DNA from: Pseudolysobacter antarcticus
GTDB taxonomy: Bacteria > Pseudomonadota > Gammaproteobacteria > Xanthomonadales > Rhodanobacteraceae
Direction of reading: 5' to 3'
NCBI RefSeq assembly: GCF_004168365.1
Contig: NZ_CP035704.1
Location: 4,154,001 to 4,218,000 of the forward strand
Length of the DNA: 64,000 nt
Positions 30,585-39,837 of the stretch are shown here, one piece after another (the first letter of the stretch is position 1; each line of letters begins with the position of its first letter). The position numbers were made by a program, and so were the translations under genes. The notes beneath the pieces were generated by a model, which saw nothing but the letters and a program-made list of their open reading frames with translations, made no database searches and was not told where the DNA came from.

Positions 30585-32468
30585 ATGTCAGATCATAGTC
30601 AGTTCTCGCTGCTCAAGGCACGCCGTTTCCTGCCGTTCTTCCTCACCCAGGCGATGGGCGCGTTCAACGACAACGCGTTTCGCAATGCGATGGTCGTGCT
30701 GGTCGGTTTCCACATGGGGCTGGATGAAAGCGCGGTCGGGTTTTATTCGAACATTGCGCCGGCGTTGTTCATCCTGCCGTTTTTCCTGTTTTCGGCCAGC
30801 GCCGGGCAGATCGCCGAGAAGTTCGAGAAGGCGCGCACGATCCGCTACATCAAGATTTTCGAGATCGCCGCGATGCTGCTAGCGGCGGTCGGTTTTTATC
30901 TGCACAGCATACCGCTGCTGCTGAGCGTGCTGTTCCTGATGGGTTTGCACTCGACCATGTTCGGGCCGATCAAATACGCGATCCTGCCGCAGAGCCTGCG
31001 CAACGACGAACTGGTCGGCGGCAATGCGCTGGTCGAAACCGGCACGTCGCTGGCCATTTTGATCGGTTTGACTATCGGCGGCTCACTTATGGAGGTGAGT
31101 CCCTACGGTGAGACACTGGCCTCGCTCATGTTAATCGGCGTCTCGGTTTTCGGTTACCTGAGTAGCCGTGCGATTCCGATCGCACCGGCAACGGCTCCGC
31201 AACTACGCTTCAACTGGAACGTGTTTTCCGAAACCTGGCGAGCGCTGGGATTTGTACGGAAAAATCGCACTGTGTTTCTCTCAGTTCTGGGCATATCCTG
31301 GTTCTGGTTTTTCGGTGGAGTCTTCACGGCGCAACTACCGAACTACACCAAACTGTTTCTGGGTGGCACCGGTCAAGTGGAGACGCTTGTCCTGACGCTG
31401 TTTTCGATCGGTGTAGGCGCGGGCTCCCTTTTGTGCGAGCGACTGTCTGGGCACAAGGTTGAGATTGGTCTCGTCCCGTTCGGCTCGATCGGCTTGACCC
31501 TGTTCGGTCTCGATGTGTATTTCGCGCATCCAGAGCGCTCTTTGCTGCACGACTTGAATGCATGGAGTTTTCTCGCCGCTCCGGGTAGCTGGCGCCTGGC
31601 GCTGGATTTCACTCTGATCGGTGTATTCGCCGGTTTCTACATCGTGCCGCTGTTCGCGCTGGTGCAAAGTCGCGCCGAAAAAAGCGAACTGTCGCGCGTA
31701 ATCGCTGGCAACAACATCATCAACGCGTTGTTTATCGTCGCATCAGCAGTCGCCGGCATCCTCGCGCAGAAATTCGGCCTGAGCATTCCGCAACTGTTCC
31801 TCGGCACCGCCATCCTCAATGCGCTCGTGGCGATCTACATCTACACGCTCGTGCCCGAATTCCTCATGCGCTTCCTGAGCTGGATTCTCGTCAGCACTTT
31901 GTATCGCATCCAGCCCGAAGGGTTGGAAAATATTCCCGAGGAAGGCCCGGCGCTGCTGGTATGCAACCACGTCAGTTTCATGGATGCGTTGATCGTCGGC
32001 GGCCTGGTGCGGCGCCCGGTGCGCTTCGTGATGTATTACAAAATTTTCAATATTCCGTTGTTGAGTTTCATTTTCCGCACGGCGCGCGCAATTCCAATCG
32101 CGAGTTCGAAGGAAGATCCGGCGATGCTGACTCGCGCAATGGACGAGATCGATGCAGCGCTGGCGGCGGGCGATCTGGTCTGCATTTTTCCGGAAGGTGC
32201 GTTGACCGGCGATGGTCAAATTCAACCGTTCCGCAGCGGTCTCGAACGCATTCTCGCGCGGCGCCCAGTGCCTGTCGTGCCACTGGCGTTGCGCGGCTTG
32301 TGGGGCAGCATTTTCAGCCGGCGTGACAGCGCGCTGGGCCGCTCGCGATTGCCGCGCCGGTTTCGTGCGCGGATCGGACTTGCAGCGGGATTACCGATTG
32401 CAGCCGAGCAAGCCAATGCGGCGATGCTGGAACAGCAAGTCCGTGATTTGCGCGGCACGAATGCGTGA
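30585..32468 (+). CDS. MFS lysophospholipid transporter fused to acyltransferase
   Basis: A 627-residue two-domain protein. Residues about 1-415 are a 12-segment MFS permease of the LplT type (opening FLPFFLTQAMGAFNDNAFRNAMVVLVGF, then GPIKYAILPQSL). Residues about 430-620 are a PlsC-type 1-acylglycerol-3-phosphate/lysophospholipid acyltransferase with the HX4D motif NHVSFMD and FPEGAL. The family imports and re-acylates lysophospholipids (LplT-Aas route). The acyl-ACP synthetase module found in full-length Aas-like fusions is absent. ATG at 30585 has GGAG upstream. Confidence 0.92.
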   Translation: MSDHSQFSLLKARRFLPFFLTQAMGAFNDNAFRNAMVVLVGFHMGLDESAVGFYSNIAPALFILPFFLFSASAGQIAEKFEKARTIRYIKIFEIAAMLLAAVGFYLHSIPLLLSVLFLMGLHSTMFGPIKYAILPQSLRNDELVGGNALVETGTSLAILIGLTIGGSLMEVSPYGETLASLMLIGVSVFGYLSSRAIPIAPATAPQLRFNWNVFSETWRALGFVRKNRTVFLSVLGISWFWFFGGVFTAQLPNYTKLFLGGTGQVETLVLTLFSIGVGAGSLLCERLSGHKVEIGLVPFGSIGLTLFGLDVYFAHPERSLLHDLNAWSFLAAPGSWRLALDFTLIGVFAGFYIVPLFALVQSRAEKSELSRVIAGNNIINALFIVASAVAGILAQKFGLSIPQLFLGTAILNALVAIYIYTLVPEFLMRFLSWILVSTLYRIQPEGLENIPEEGPALLVCNHVSFMDALIVGGLVRRPVRFVMYYKIFNIPLLSFIFRTARAIPIASSKEDPAMLTRAMDEIDAALAAGDLVCIFPEGALTGDGQIQPFRSGLERILARRPVPVVPLALRGLWGSIFSRRDSALGRSRLPRRFRARIGLAAGLPIAAEQANAAMLEQQVRDLRGTNA

Positions 32469-32528
32469 AACGAACCCTGCGATGCAATTCTCGGCGCGCT
32501 GATCGATAACGCGATCTTTGATAATGCG

Positions 32529-33413
32529 TTAGCGCCAGGTCATCCAGCCGGTCAATGCCATGATCGCGATCACTGCAAGTGCGATGATCAGCACACGATG
32601 CAGCAGCAGATGCGCATCGTCGAGCTGGGTCAGCGGACTGTGCACGTCTTCGGCGTAACCGTCGCCGGCTTCGACATCGGCGTTCACGCTGGCACGTGCG
32701 ATCGCATCAAGAAATCCGAGATCGAGCGTGAAATAACCCTGCTTGTGTGCGGCGTGATAATCACGCCAGGTGCGGAATACCGCGTCGAAATCCGAGGCCA
32801 GCGCGAGCGCCAATACGACCAGGTGCGACGGCCCCCAATCAAGAATTTGCGCAAGGCGTTCGGCGGCGCTGTGTTGCGCGGAAGATTGCTCGCGCGCGAA
32901 TTCGCGACCGTAGGCCAGCAGCTGCGTGAGCCGGTACAACAACGCGCCGGCCGCACCAAAAATGACGAACCACAGCAACACGCCGAACCAGCGTTTCAGC
33001 GCGGACTGAAATGCCGCCTGCACAAGTGCCTGCGATTCAAAAACCAGCGCCTCGGTTTGTTGATCCGGGCTTAGATCCTGCGCAGCGGCAAGACGTCGTT
33101 CGCTGTCGGGCGCCTTCACCACGGCCTCGATATCGCGATCGAGATCGCGCGGACCCCAGCAATAAAACAGCGCGGCGATCGCAAATACCAGCGAGGCCAA
33201 TCCGAACAATACATACTGCAGCGCCACCTGCAGCAACGCGCAAAAAAGTACCGGCAATCCCAGCGTCAACAGCAAGCCCAGCGCGCTGGTCGATTGTGGA
33301 CCGATGCGTGCCTGCCACGCATGCAGCCACGAGAAATCGCGCCAGCGAATCAGCTCGGGCAAGCTGCGTGAAAGCAATAGCGTCAGCAGAACGGCGATCA
33401 GGGAGATGGCCAT
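32529..33413 (-). CDS. ampE: AmpE/CobD-like inner-membrane protein
   Basis: A 294-residue membrane protein of the AmpE (CbiB/CobD-like) family, the signalling partner of AmpD in beta-lactamase induction. Visible are N-terminal hydrophobic segments (LIAVLLTLLLSRSLPELI, LGLLLTLGLPVLFCALLQVALQYVLF), the family landmark YCWGPRDLDRDI, a cytosolic region, and a C-terminal RVLIIALAVIAIMALTGWMTW helix. Function in peptidoglycan/AmpC control is inferred; no ampD or ampC is in the window. It is followed, on the same strand, by nudC upstream (33435-34427). Confidence 0.85.
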   Translation of the reverse strand: MAISLIAVLLTLLLSRSLPELIRWRDFSWLHAWQARIGPQSTSALGLLLTLGLPVLFCALLQVALQYVLFGLASLVFAIAALFYCWGPRDLDRDIEAVVKAPDSERRLAAAQDLSPDQQTEALVFESQALVQAAFQSALKRWFGVLLWFVIFGAAGALLYRLTQLLAYGREFAREQSSAQHSAAERLAQILDWGPSHLVVLALALASDFDAVFRTWRDYHAAHKQGYFTLDLGFLDAIARASVNADVEAGDGYAEDVHSPLTQLDDAHLLLHRVLIIALAVIAIMALTGWMTWR

Positions 33414-33434
33414 GGATTTACTCGATCGGCGAAG

Positions 33435-34427
33435 TCAGCTCGATTGTAGCAGCGTGGAGCGCGGCGCCAACCACGGCACGTCATGCATCAGCGTGGATAG
33501 CTCAATATCCGCAGTGTTCTTGAGCCAGTATTCGATCAGCCGATGTGATACCGACAACGGCGGCGGCAAGACCAGCTCGCGCGTGCGCAAACCGGTGACG
33601 ATGTCGTCAACGCTGAACCAGCGCGCCTCGCTGAGCTCCGGCCCGACGTTGATGGTCGGATCATCCGCACGCGCGGTAAAACCGAGCATGATCGAGGCCG
33701 GAAACGGCCACGGCTGCGACGAGTGATAGTCGGAATCGACTACACACACGCCGGCTTCCTCGAACACTTCGCGGCGCACCGTATCTTCGAGCGTTTCGCC
33801 GGGCTCGACAAAACCGGCCAGAGTCGAAAAGCGATTTGGCGCCCAGCTCGCCTGGCGTCCGAGCAAGCAACGTTCGCCATTGCTGACGATCACGATGATA
33901 GCCGGATCGGTGCGCGGAAAATGTTCGATGCCGCATTGTGGATTTGTACACTTGGCCCGATGCCCCGCCGAGACCAGCTGCACCGGCGCGCCGCAGAAAC
34001 TGCAGAATCGCGTGCGCGACTGCCAGTGCGCAAGGGCTCGTGCATACGCGAACAATCCCGCATCGAGCGCGGGCAGATGCAATCCCGCGTTGCGCAGATC
34101 GATGAATCCCGCACCGAGTTCCGCAGCGATGCGCTCGGCATCCAGGCTCTCGACAACCAGCAGGAAATGTTCGGCATCGGCATGTGCGCCGAGATAAGTC
34201 GGCGGCAGGTCAGGCAGGAGGCGTTGGCGCTGCTGGATATCGAGATGAAGCAGCCCGAGATTATCGCTGCGCACCAAGGCGTGGCCGTCGGCACGCAGCA
34301 ACAGGAAGCGCGTAGCGACATGTGCGCTGCGTTGTGCAATCCAATCCGCGTTATCGCGATTGTCCGCCCAGCGCTCCAGCGGAACTGCGGCGAAAGTATT
34401 CGCGCGACTGCGGATGTGCGCGCTCAT
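33435..34427 (-). CDS. nudC: NAD+ diphosphatase NudC
   Basis: A 330-residue Nudix hydrolase that cleaves NADH/NAD+ (and NAD caps on RNA) to NMNH and AMP. A zinc ribbon (CSFCGA and CTNPQC) precedes the Nudix box GFVEPGETLEDTVRREVFEEAGV, and the SQPWPFPASIMLGFTA motif specific for NudC follows. The second zinc pair is spaced C-x4-C rather than the common C-x2-C. Length is longer than E. coli NudC (257) because of the N-terminal domain. ErpA is next on the same strand. Confidence 0.97.
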   Translation of the reverse strand: MSAHIRSRANTFAAVPLERWADNRDNADWIAQRSAHVATRFLLLRADGHALVRSDNLGLLHLDIQQRQRLLPDLPPTYLGAHADAEHFLLVVESLDAERIAAELGAGFIDLRNAGLHLPALDAGLFAYARALAHWQSRTRFCSFCGAPVQLVSAGHRAKCTNPQCGIEHFPRTDPAIIVIVSNGERCLLGRQASWAPNRFSTLAGFVEPGETLEDTVRREVFEEAGVCVVDSDYHSSQPWPFPASIMLGFTARADDPTINVGPELSEARWFSVDDIVTGLRTRELVLPPPLSVSHRLIEYWLKNTADIELSTLMHDVPWLAPRSTLLQSS

Positions 34428-34436
34428 CGCAATGCG

Positions 34437-34799
34437 CTAGACCGAAAAGCTCGAGCCGCAGCCGCAGGTACTTTTGGCGTTGGGATTGCGAATCACGAAC
34501 TGCGCACCGTGCAACGATTCGGAATAGTCGATTTCCGCGCCCATCAGGTATTGCAGGCTGAGCGGATCAACCACCAGGGTGACACCTTCCTTGACCACGG
34601 CGACATCGTCTTCGGCGCTGTCTTCATCGAACGTGAAACCGTACTGGAAACCCGAGCAGCCGCCGCCGGAGATATACACCCGCAGCTTGAGGTTCGGATT
34701 GTTCTCCTCGACGATCAGCTCGCGCACCTTGTGTGCCGCCGCATCGCTGAAAAGCGGCGGCGTTTCGAGCGCGGTCTGATAGTTCGGGGTATCACTCAT
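34437..34799 (-). CDS. erpA: Iron-sulfur cluster insertion protein ErpA
   Basis: A 120-residue A-type carrier that delivers [4Fe-4S] clusters to apo-enzymes. The three conserved cysteines are in [12 protein letters not shown] and the C-terminal [11 protein letters not shown] (the last two). The rest, [14 protein letters not shown] and [27 protein letters not shown], is standard. ErpA-type carriers could serve the Fe-S-rich hydrogenase encoded further right, but it lies in a different operon. Confidence 0.98.
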   Translation of the reverse strand: MSDTPNYQTALETPPLFSDAAAHKVRELIVEENNPNLKLRVYISGGGCSGFQYGFTFDEDSAEDDVAVVKEGVTLVVDPLSLQYLMGAEIDYSESLHGAQFVIRNPNAKSTCGCGSSFSV

Positions 34800-34854
34800 G
34801 CTGGCTGGCCGGTTGAACGAGGTGCATCAGAAGATCGCAGCATTCTGACCGATT

Positions 34855-35283
34855 TCAAGTGGCATGTGCGGGTACGTGCGCCGGCTCGATCTCCGGACCG
34901 GTCAGCTGACGCTGCGGTTCGGCCTGGTGCATGATCTTGCCGGTGATCTGTGAACCCGCGGCCATTTCCAGCACTTTGTAACTGACGTTGCCTTCGATGC
35001 GCGCCTGGCCGGCCAGTTCGAGATGTTCGGTGGCGTGGATATCGCCCTTGATCGTGCCGTTGATCACGGCCTGGGTGACGTGAATTTCACCGACGATGCA
35101 GCCCTTGTCGCTGACCGTCAGCACCGCCTGCGAACCCGCTTCGGCGCGCACGATACCTTCGATGCGACCATCCAGATGCAGGCCACCGCTGAAGGTGACA
35201 TCGCCGCGAATCGTCGTGCCGGCGCCGATCAGGGTGTTCATCACGGCGGATCGCGAAACCTTTTTTTCTTTGTTATTGAACAT
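34855..35283 (-). CDS. Bactofilin
   Basis: A 142-residue cytoskeletal protein (DUF583/bactofilin) that polymerises into filaments. The core is a right-handed beta-helix: NTLIGAGTTIRGDVTFSGGLHLDGRIEG, IVGEIHVTQAVINGTIKGDIHATEHLEL, ARIEGNVSYKVLEMAAG. ATG at 35283 (MFNNKEKK) has GGAG eight bases upstream and overlaps the preceding gene's end by 11 bases. The longer reading from 35298 (METPS) lacks a ribosome site. It probably acts with its overlapping partner in cell-envelope shape. Confidence 0.94.
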   Translation of the reverse strand: MFNNKEKKVSRSAVMNTLIGAGTTIRGDVTFSGGLHLDGRIEGIVRAEAGSQAVLTVSDKGCIVGEIHVTQAVINGTIKGDIHATEHLELAGQARIEGNVSYKVLEMAAGSQITGKIMHQAEPQRQLTGPEIEPAHVPAHAT

Positions 35284-35998
35284 CGATGGAGTCTCCATTA
35301 TTCAAGGTTTGCGCCCACGTGTACTGGTGATCGACATGACCGCCGTCACCGCTCGCATCGGCGGCGACGGTGATGCGATTCGGGACAAATCCCGCGGGCA
35401 ACATCAGGGTACCGTTGATGCGTTGAAAATATTTGAATCCGAATTCCACGCCCGAACTTTCAGCGGCAGGACCGATGTCGCTCCAGCTCAGCGTTTGCAA
35501 TTTGCCATCCTTGACGCCTTCGATACTCAAGCTCAGATGTCCGTTGATCATCTGGCCTTTCTTGATATTCTGGGTCAAGGTGACGATGAAATTATAGGCC
35601 GAAGAATTGTTGACCGGGCTGAGTTGCAGCCCCTGCACGGCCAAACCTTCGCGTTTGGCGTTACCGCCGGTCAGACGGCTGTAGAAAGCGAGGTCGGCGC
35701 GCAGTCCCGCAATTTCTTCCTCGCGTTCGCGAATGGTCTGCTGCAGTTCTGCGTTCGCGACCTTGGTGATCTGCTCCGATCGTTCGAGCACGGTGATGCG
35801 CTGCTGCGCGCCTTCCGGCTGGGCATCCTGATCCAGCGCCGTGACAATCGTTGTCGGCAAGCACCAGCTCCGCACCAGCGCCGCGCACAGTAGCAATGAC
35901 GCCAGCCAGATCACGCCCAGCGATAAAGCAATGCGCCGCGTGCCGAACGCGGCCTGCGAACGAATGAACTGGGCGGATGGCGGATCGACATGAACCAT
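35273..35998 (-). CDS. DUF6776-type membrane protein coupled to bactofilin
   Basis: A 241-residue protein with one N-terminal membrane helix (RIALSLGVIWLASLLLCAALV), a coiled coil (ITVLERSEQITKVANAELQQTIREREEEIAGLRADLAF) and a C-terminal beta domain (NFIVTLTQNIKKGQMINGHLSLSIEGVKDGKL). The order matches a family I know as bactofilin partner DUF6776. ATG at 35998 is preferred; the longer frame starts at TTG. The 11-bp overlap implies coupled translation with the bactofilin, and the coiled coil may anchor the filament to the membrane. Confidence 0.82.
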   Translation of the reverse strand: MVHVDPPSAQFIRSQAAFGTRRIALSLGVIWLASLLLCAALVRSWCLPTTIVTALDQDAQPEGAQQRITVLERSEQITKVANAELQQTIREREEEIAGLRADLAFYSRLTGGNAKREGLAVQGLQLSPVNNSSAYNFIVTLTQNIKKGQMINGHLSLSIEGVKDGKLQTLSWSDIGPAAESSGVEFGFKYFQRINGTLMLPAGFVPNRITVAADASGDGGHVDHQYTWAQTLNNGDSIDVQ

Positions 35999-36148
35999 GG
36001 TCAACAAGGACTGCCAGCGCAGCAGTCCGTCCTTTTTTAGGAGATAGGGCTTATAGCCGTGTAGCAAAGTCGCGTCAACCGGCGCGACTGCGGATCGGGA
36101 TACAATTGTCGGTCACGCCTCATTACAGGCACATGCGCGAGCGCCACC

Positions 36149-36565
36149 ATGCTCTGGATCAAGGCTTTCCACATCGTTTTTATCGTGACCTGGTTTGCCG
36201 GCCTGTTTTACCTGCCGCGGCTGTTTATCTATCACGCCGAATCGAGCGAAACCGCCGTGCGCGCGCAACTCAAGCTCATGCAGCGTCGACTGCTCATGAT
36301 CACGCATGTCGGCGCAACGCTGGCGCTGATCTTCGGTGTATGGACGCTTGCCTACGCTCCCGGCTTTCTGCAACAACACTGGCTGCATCTAAAACTCGGC
36401 CTGGTGCTGCTGCTGATTTTTTATCACCTCTATCTGATGCGGCTGCAAAAGGAATTTGCGCGCGATCAGATCCGCCATTCGTCGCGCTGGTTGCGCCTGT
36501 TCAACGAGCTGCCGGCGTTGCTGTTGATCGGCATTGTATTGCTGGTGGTGCTGAAACCGTGGTGA
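36149..36565 (+). CDS. hemJ: Protoporphyrinogen IX oxidase HemJ (UPF0093)
   Basis: A 138-residue membrane protein that oxidises protoporphyrinogen IX to protoporphyrin IX in haem synthesis. It starts MLWIKAFHIVFIVTWFAGLFYLPRLFIYH, with the family His10-like ligand region, then LMITHVGATLALIFGVW, a middle LHLKLGLVLLLIFYHLYL and a final NELPALLLIGIVLLVVLKPW. Length and motif order are normal. It is alone, divergent from the bactofilin pair. Confidence 0.95.
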   Translation: MLWIKAFHIVFIVTWFAGLFYLPRLFIYHAESSETAVRAQLKLMQRRLLMITHVGATLALIFGVWTLAYAPGFLQQHWLHLKLGLVLLLIFYHLYLMRLQKEFARDQIRHSSRWLRLFNELPALLLIGIVLLVVLKPW

Positions 36566-36632
36566 GTGCGCCGCGAAGATCCGGCGGCGCTGGTATAGTG
36601 CCCAACGCTGCCTTGCTGTGGATTGGTTGCCC

Positions 36633-37988
36633 ATGAGTCACGCTGCTACGCCTGCCGAATCCTCGACGCATTTCCAGCGCCTTTTGCCGGATTGGCTGAA
36701 CGCGATGCATTTGCGTGCGCAACGACTCGAACGCGACGGCTGGGACATCAACATGTTGCAGCTACTGCACGACGATGCTCGCGCGCTGGCGCAGAATTGC
36801 GAGCGCTTTGGCGCGACCGATTTTTGCGCGAGCCTGACCGAGCTGCAGCAGCAATTGCAAAGCCACGTGCAGGAACAGACCTTGCCGCAAACCGCGCAAT
36901 CATTGCTGTTGCTGCAGAAAATGCGCCTGATTGCAGCGAAGGCGATCAAACCCGGCCCGAGCAAACCGCGACCACCGGCAAAGGCACCGATCGCGGCAGG
37001 AAAATTTGGCGATCACGACGGCTCGCCGATTTTGCTTGATGCCGCAACGCATGCCGAACTCATCGCCGCGTTCCCATCGGCGCAAACGCTTGCACAGAAT
37101 GCAGTGCAGAACGCATCGGTGCTGAGCCGCGGTCTATTCGATGACAGCGAATTCACCCCACAACACACCAGCACCGCGCGACCGCAGCGTTATCGGATTT
37201 TTCATTTCAGCGACGGCAATGCGTTGATGCGCAGTTTTGATCCACTGTTGGAAATGGAAGGACACGTGGTCAGCGTGATGCTGACTGTGGATAACGTGCT
37301 CGCAGCACTCGCGCAGGAAGCGCCGAACCTGCTGATCATCGATCCATCACTACTTTCGCATCTCGAAACTTTGCGTACCGCCGCCTTGGCGCGCGGCAAT
37401 CACATTCATCCGTTGCGTCTGCTCAGCTTCTGTTCGATCGACAACCCGAAGCTGCAACAAGCGGTGATCCGCGCCGGAATCGATGTTCTGATCGCCCTGC
37501 CCGCGCGCATCGAATATACGCTGGAGCGCATTCGCAGCACGCTGGCCGACGACAACAAGGCGTTGCGTATCCTGATCGTGCAGGACGACGATGTGCAGCT
37601 TGCGCGCAGCGAAGAAACTCTCGATGAAGCCGGCCTGCAAACACTGGCCATGCCGAGCGCATTTCTGGCGCTGGCGCAGATGGAAAGTTTCAACCCGGAT
37701 CTGATCCTGACCGAGCTGCATCTCGCCGAATGCACTGTAGTCGAGCTGATCCGTTTGATTCGCGCGCGGCAGCAATTTGCGGCAACGCCGATCATCGTTA
37801 TTTCAGATTCTCCCGATCCCGAGCTTCGCGCACTCGCGCTCGCGGCGGGGGGCGACGATGTGATCTCGCGGCCAATCGATCCGCAGCAATTGATCGCGGT
37901 GATTCATGCGCGCTTGCAACGCAACCAGCAACTGGTACGGCACAAGGCGTTGTCGACCAGTTCGCACGAGACGCGCGGCGGTTATTAG
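36633..37988 (+). CDS. Tandem degenerate receiver protein (response regulator-like, no output domain)
   Basis: A 451-residue protein. Residues 1-120 look like an Hpt-type helical bundle (WDINMLQLLHDDARALAQNC). Two receiver-like domains follow: about 185-305 (YRIFHFSDGNALMRSFD, LLIIDPSLL) and about 310-430 (ALRILIVQDDDVQLARSEE, PDLILTELHLAEC). In the second, the phosphoacceptor position is Glu (ILTE) and the usual Lys is Arg (ISRPID). The protein stops just after the second receiver (TRGGY), where relatives usually continue into a GGDEF output domain. ATG at 36633 was chosen over GTG 36618. Confidence 0.75.
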   Translation: MSHAATPAESSTHFQRLLPDWLNAMHLRAQRLERDGWDINMLQLLHDDARALAQNCERFGATDFCASLTELQQQLQSHVQEQTLPQTAQSLLLLQKMRLIAAKAIKPGPSKPRPPAKAPIAAGKFGDHDGSPILLDAATHAELIAAFPSAQTLAQNAVQNASVLSRGLFDDSEFTPQHTSTARPQRYRIFHFSDGNALMRSFDPLLEMEGHVVSVMLTVDNVLAALAQEAPNLLIIDPSLLSHLETLRTAALARGNHIHPLRLLSFCSIDNPKLQQAVIRAGIDVLIALPARIEYTLERIRSTLADDNKALRILIVQDDDVQLARSEETLDEAGLQTLAMPSAFLALAQMESFNPDLILTELHLAECTVVELIRLIRARQQFAATPIIVISDSPDPELRALALAAGGDDVISRPIDPQQLIAVIHARLQRNQQLVRHKALSTSSHETRGGY

Positions 37989-38125
37989 CGGCAAGCTTGG
38001 CAGCGACTTTTCAGCTGCCTTCGTGTCGCAACGCGGCAGCACGAAGCTAACGCGTATTTTCACACACGGTAGCTTCGGCCAGATCAAATCAGCTTATTGT
38101 CGATTGCTACGCAGCAACGACTGGC

Positions 38126-38596
38126 TCAGTCGCCGATTCGTGTTTGCAGGTAATTGACCTCGCCTAGGCGCGCAATCAATCCGAGCTGGGTTTCCAGCCA
38201 GTCGATATGTTCTTCTTCGGATTCCAGAATCGACGAGAACAGCATGCGACTCACGTAATCGCCGCACGATTCGCAATACGCAATCGCCACGCGCAAATCG
38301 ACATGCGCGGCGTGTTCGAGCTTGAGATCACACTCGATCGCTTCTTTCGGCGTCTCGCCGATCAGCAACTTGCCGAGGTTCTGCAGGTTCGGCAGGCCGT
38401 CGAGAAACAGGATGCGCTCGATCAGACGATCGGCGTGCTTCATCTCGTCGATCGACTCCTCATACTCATGTTGCGCGAGCTCTTTGTAGCCCCAGTTGCG
38501 ATACATGCGCGAATGCAGGAAATACTGATTGATCGCGGTGAGTTCGTTGTACAACACCTTGTTCAGATGTTCGATGACCTTGCTATCGCCTTTCAT
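38126..38596 (-). CDS. bfr: Bacterioferritin
   Basis: A 156-residue iron-storage subunit forming a 24-mer with haem at dimer interfaces. Ferroxidase residues are visible: [40 protein letters not shown] (with the haem-ligand Met in DEM), [20 protein letters not shown] and [20 protein letters not shown] at 38596 has a purine-rich site. It is divergent in function but on the same strand as bfd, 86 bases downstream of it, so both can be under the Fur-box candidate. Confidence 0.98.
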   Translation of the reverse strand: MKGDSKVIEHLNKVLYNELTAINQYFLHSRMYRNWGYKELAQHEYEESIDEMKHADRLIERILFLDGLPNLQNLGKLLIGETPKEAIECDLKLEHAAHVDLRVAIAYCESCGDYVSRMLFSSILESEEEHIDWLETQLGLIARLGEVNYLQTRIGD

Positions 38597-38682
38597 GGTT
38601 GCTCCTGCGGAATCTGCGCTAAAACACGACTATATCGCGGTCACCGCGATGGGACTACGTCAAACGATCCGGCACAGAAAAA

Positions 38683-38886
38683 TCAGGCAGCGGCAGCAAT
38701 CAACGGCAGCGAAAAGTTTGATGTCGGCTGGGCGTCGGCAAGCACTTGCTCGGCGAAATCGGCGCAGCTTCCGCAAGTTCCGGCGCAGCCGGTGCGACGG
38801 GTCAGCTCGGTCATGCAACGCACGCCATCGCTGGCCGCCTGACGAATGGCCTTGTCGGTGATTCCGTTACAGATGCAGACGTACAT
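38683..38886 (-). CDS. bfd: Bacterioferritin-associated ferredoxin
   Basis: A 67-residue [2Fe-2S] protein that reduces iron in bacterioferritin to release it. The Fer2_BFD signature is present: MYVCICNGITDKAIRQAA (CxC) and GCAGTCGSCAD (C-x4/2-C). Length matches the family. It is upstream of bfr on the reverse strand, and its promoter region contains a good Fur-box match. Confidence 0.95.
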   Translation of the reverse strand: MYVCICNGITDKAIRQAASDGVRCMTELTRRTGCAGTCGSCADFAEQVLADAQPTSNFSLPLIAAAA

Positions 38887-38921
38887 AGTGCGCAGCCCGA
38901 TGAACTGCGCCTAATTTAATT

Positions 38922-38940
38922 GCTAATGCGAATGATTGTC
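38922..38940 (-). promoter_or_regulatory. Candidate Fur box upstream of bfd-bfr
   Basis: GCTAATGCGAATGATTGTC matches the 19-bp consensus GATAATGATAATCATTATC at 14 positions. It lies 36 bases upstream of the bfd start, suitable for iron-dependent control. Inferred from similarity only. Confidence 0.6.
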
Positions 38941-38960
38941 AATAGCGGCCTGATTTCGCC

Positions 38961-39536
38961 TCAACCCGCACTGGCCATCATGCTGCCATCCAGCGGCTCG
39001 TTTTCCTGCGTCGATACCACGACCTGGCTCAAACGCAATCCATACAGCAATGACATCTGACACAAGGTTTCAGCTAGCGGTGCGAGCTGGCGCAGGGCGC
39101 GCTCGTAGACCTCACGCTTGAACGTCACCACATGCGCCGCCGGATACCAAAAATCCACCCAACGCCAATGATCGAACTCGGGCTTCTCGTTCTGATCCAG
39201 GCGCACGTCCGCCTCGCTGCCGACCAGCCGCAACAGAAACCACACCTGTTTTTGACCGATGCACAGCGGACGTTGATGCTGTCGCACAAAACGTCGCGGC
39301 AGCCGATAACGCAGCCAGCCCGGCGTCGCGCCGAGCACTTGCACATGCTGCGGCATCAATCCGGTTTCTTCTTCCAGTTCGCGAAACATGGCTTCCAGCG
39401 GGGTTTCATCGCTGCGCATGCCGCCTTGCGGAAACTGCCAGCCATCGCGATTGATACGCCGCGCCCAGAATACACGCCCGTCATCGCGTAGCAGGATGAT
39501 GCCGACATTGGGCCGGTAACCATCAGGGTCGATCAC
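38961..39536 (-). CDS. rppH: RNA pyrophosphohydrolase RppH
   Basis: A 191-residue Nudix enzyme that removes pyrophosphate from mRNA 5' ends and starts decay. The Nudix box is [27 protein letters not shown], with WQFPQGG before it, and [16 protein letters not shown] follows. GTG at 39536 ([17 protein letters not shown]) has GGAG seven bases upstream and matches relatives; the more upstream GTG (39542) has no room for a ribosome site. Confidence 0.95.
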   Translation of the reverse strand: MIDPDGYRPNVGIILLRDDGRVFWARRINRDGWQFPQGGMRSDETPLEAMFRELEEETGLMPQHVQVLGATPGWLRYRLPRRFVRQHQRPLCIGQKQVWFLLRLVGSEADVRLDQNEKPEFDHWRWVDFWYPAAHVVTFKREVYERALRQLAPLAETLCQMSLLYGLRLSQVVVSTQENEPLDGSMMASAG

Positions 39537-39758
39537 GACCACACTCCGAAAAAATCTTTATGGGGTCGATTCTTCCACAGCTTATGCAGGCGCGGCAAGC
39601 AGTTGCGTGATGTTTATGGCGTAGCGGTGCAAGATTGAGCACGTAGCGGGACGCGCGACCGAATCCCGACGGCGACTATGTGACGAATGATAATCGCCGC
39701 ATTGCATCGCGCGGTTTACCTTGAGGCGACGAGGCACTACACTATGCGCCCCTTAGAT

Positions 39759-39835
39759 GGCTATGTAGCTCAGCTGGTTAGAGCGCGGCACTCATAATGC
39801 TGAGGTCGGTGGTTCGAGTCCACCTATAGCCACCA
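39759..39835 (+). tRNA. tRNA-Met (CAT), elongator-type
   Basis: A 77-nt cloverleaf with encoded CCA. The acceptor GGCTATG pairs with CATAGCC, the D arm is AGCTCAGCTGGTTAGAGC, the anticodon loop is CTCATAA (CAT at 39793-39795) and the T arm is GGTTCGAGTCC. It closely resembles E. coli elongator tRNA-Met. Its 3' end (from 39822) serves as the left attachment site of the integrative element. Confidence 0.97.
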
Positions 39836-39837
39836 TC
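39822..39837. repeat. Attachment-site repeat (left, in the tRNA-Met 3' end)
   Basis: The 16-bp ACCTATAGCCACCATC, spanning the end of the tRNA-Met gene, is identical to 45475-45490. The pair flanks the integrase-bearing element. Confidence 0.88.

Noticed and set aside
38000..38025. Hairpin GGCAGC...GCTGCC after the receiver gene
   Set aside because: No U-run on either strand; a 6-bp stem is common by chance here.
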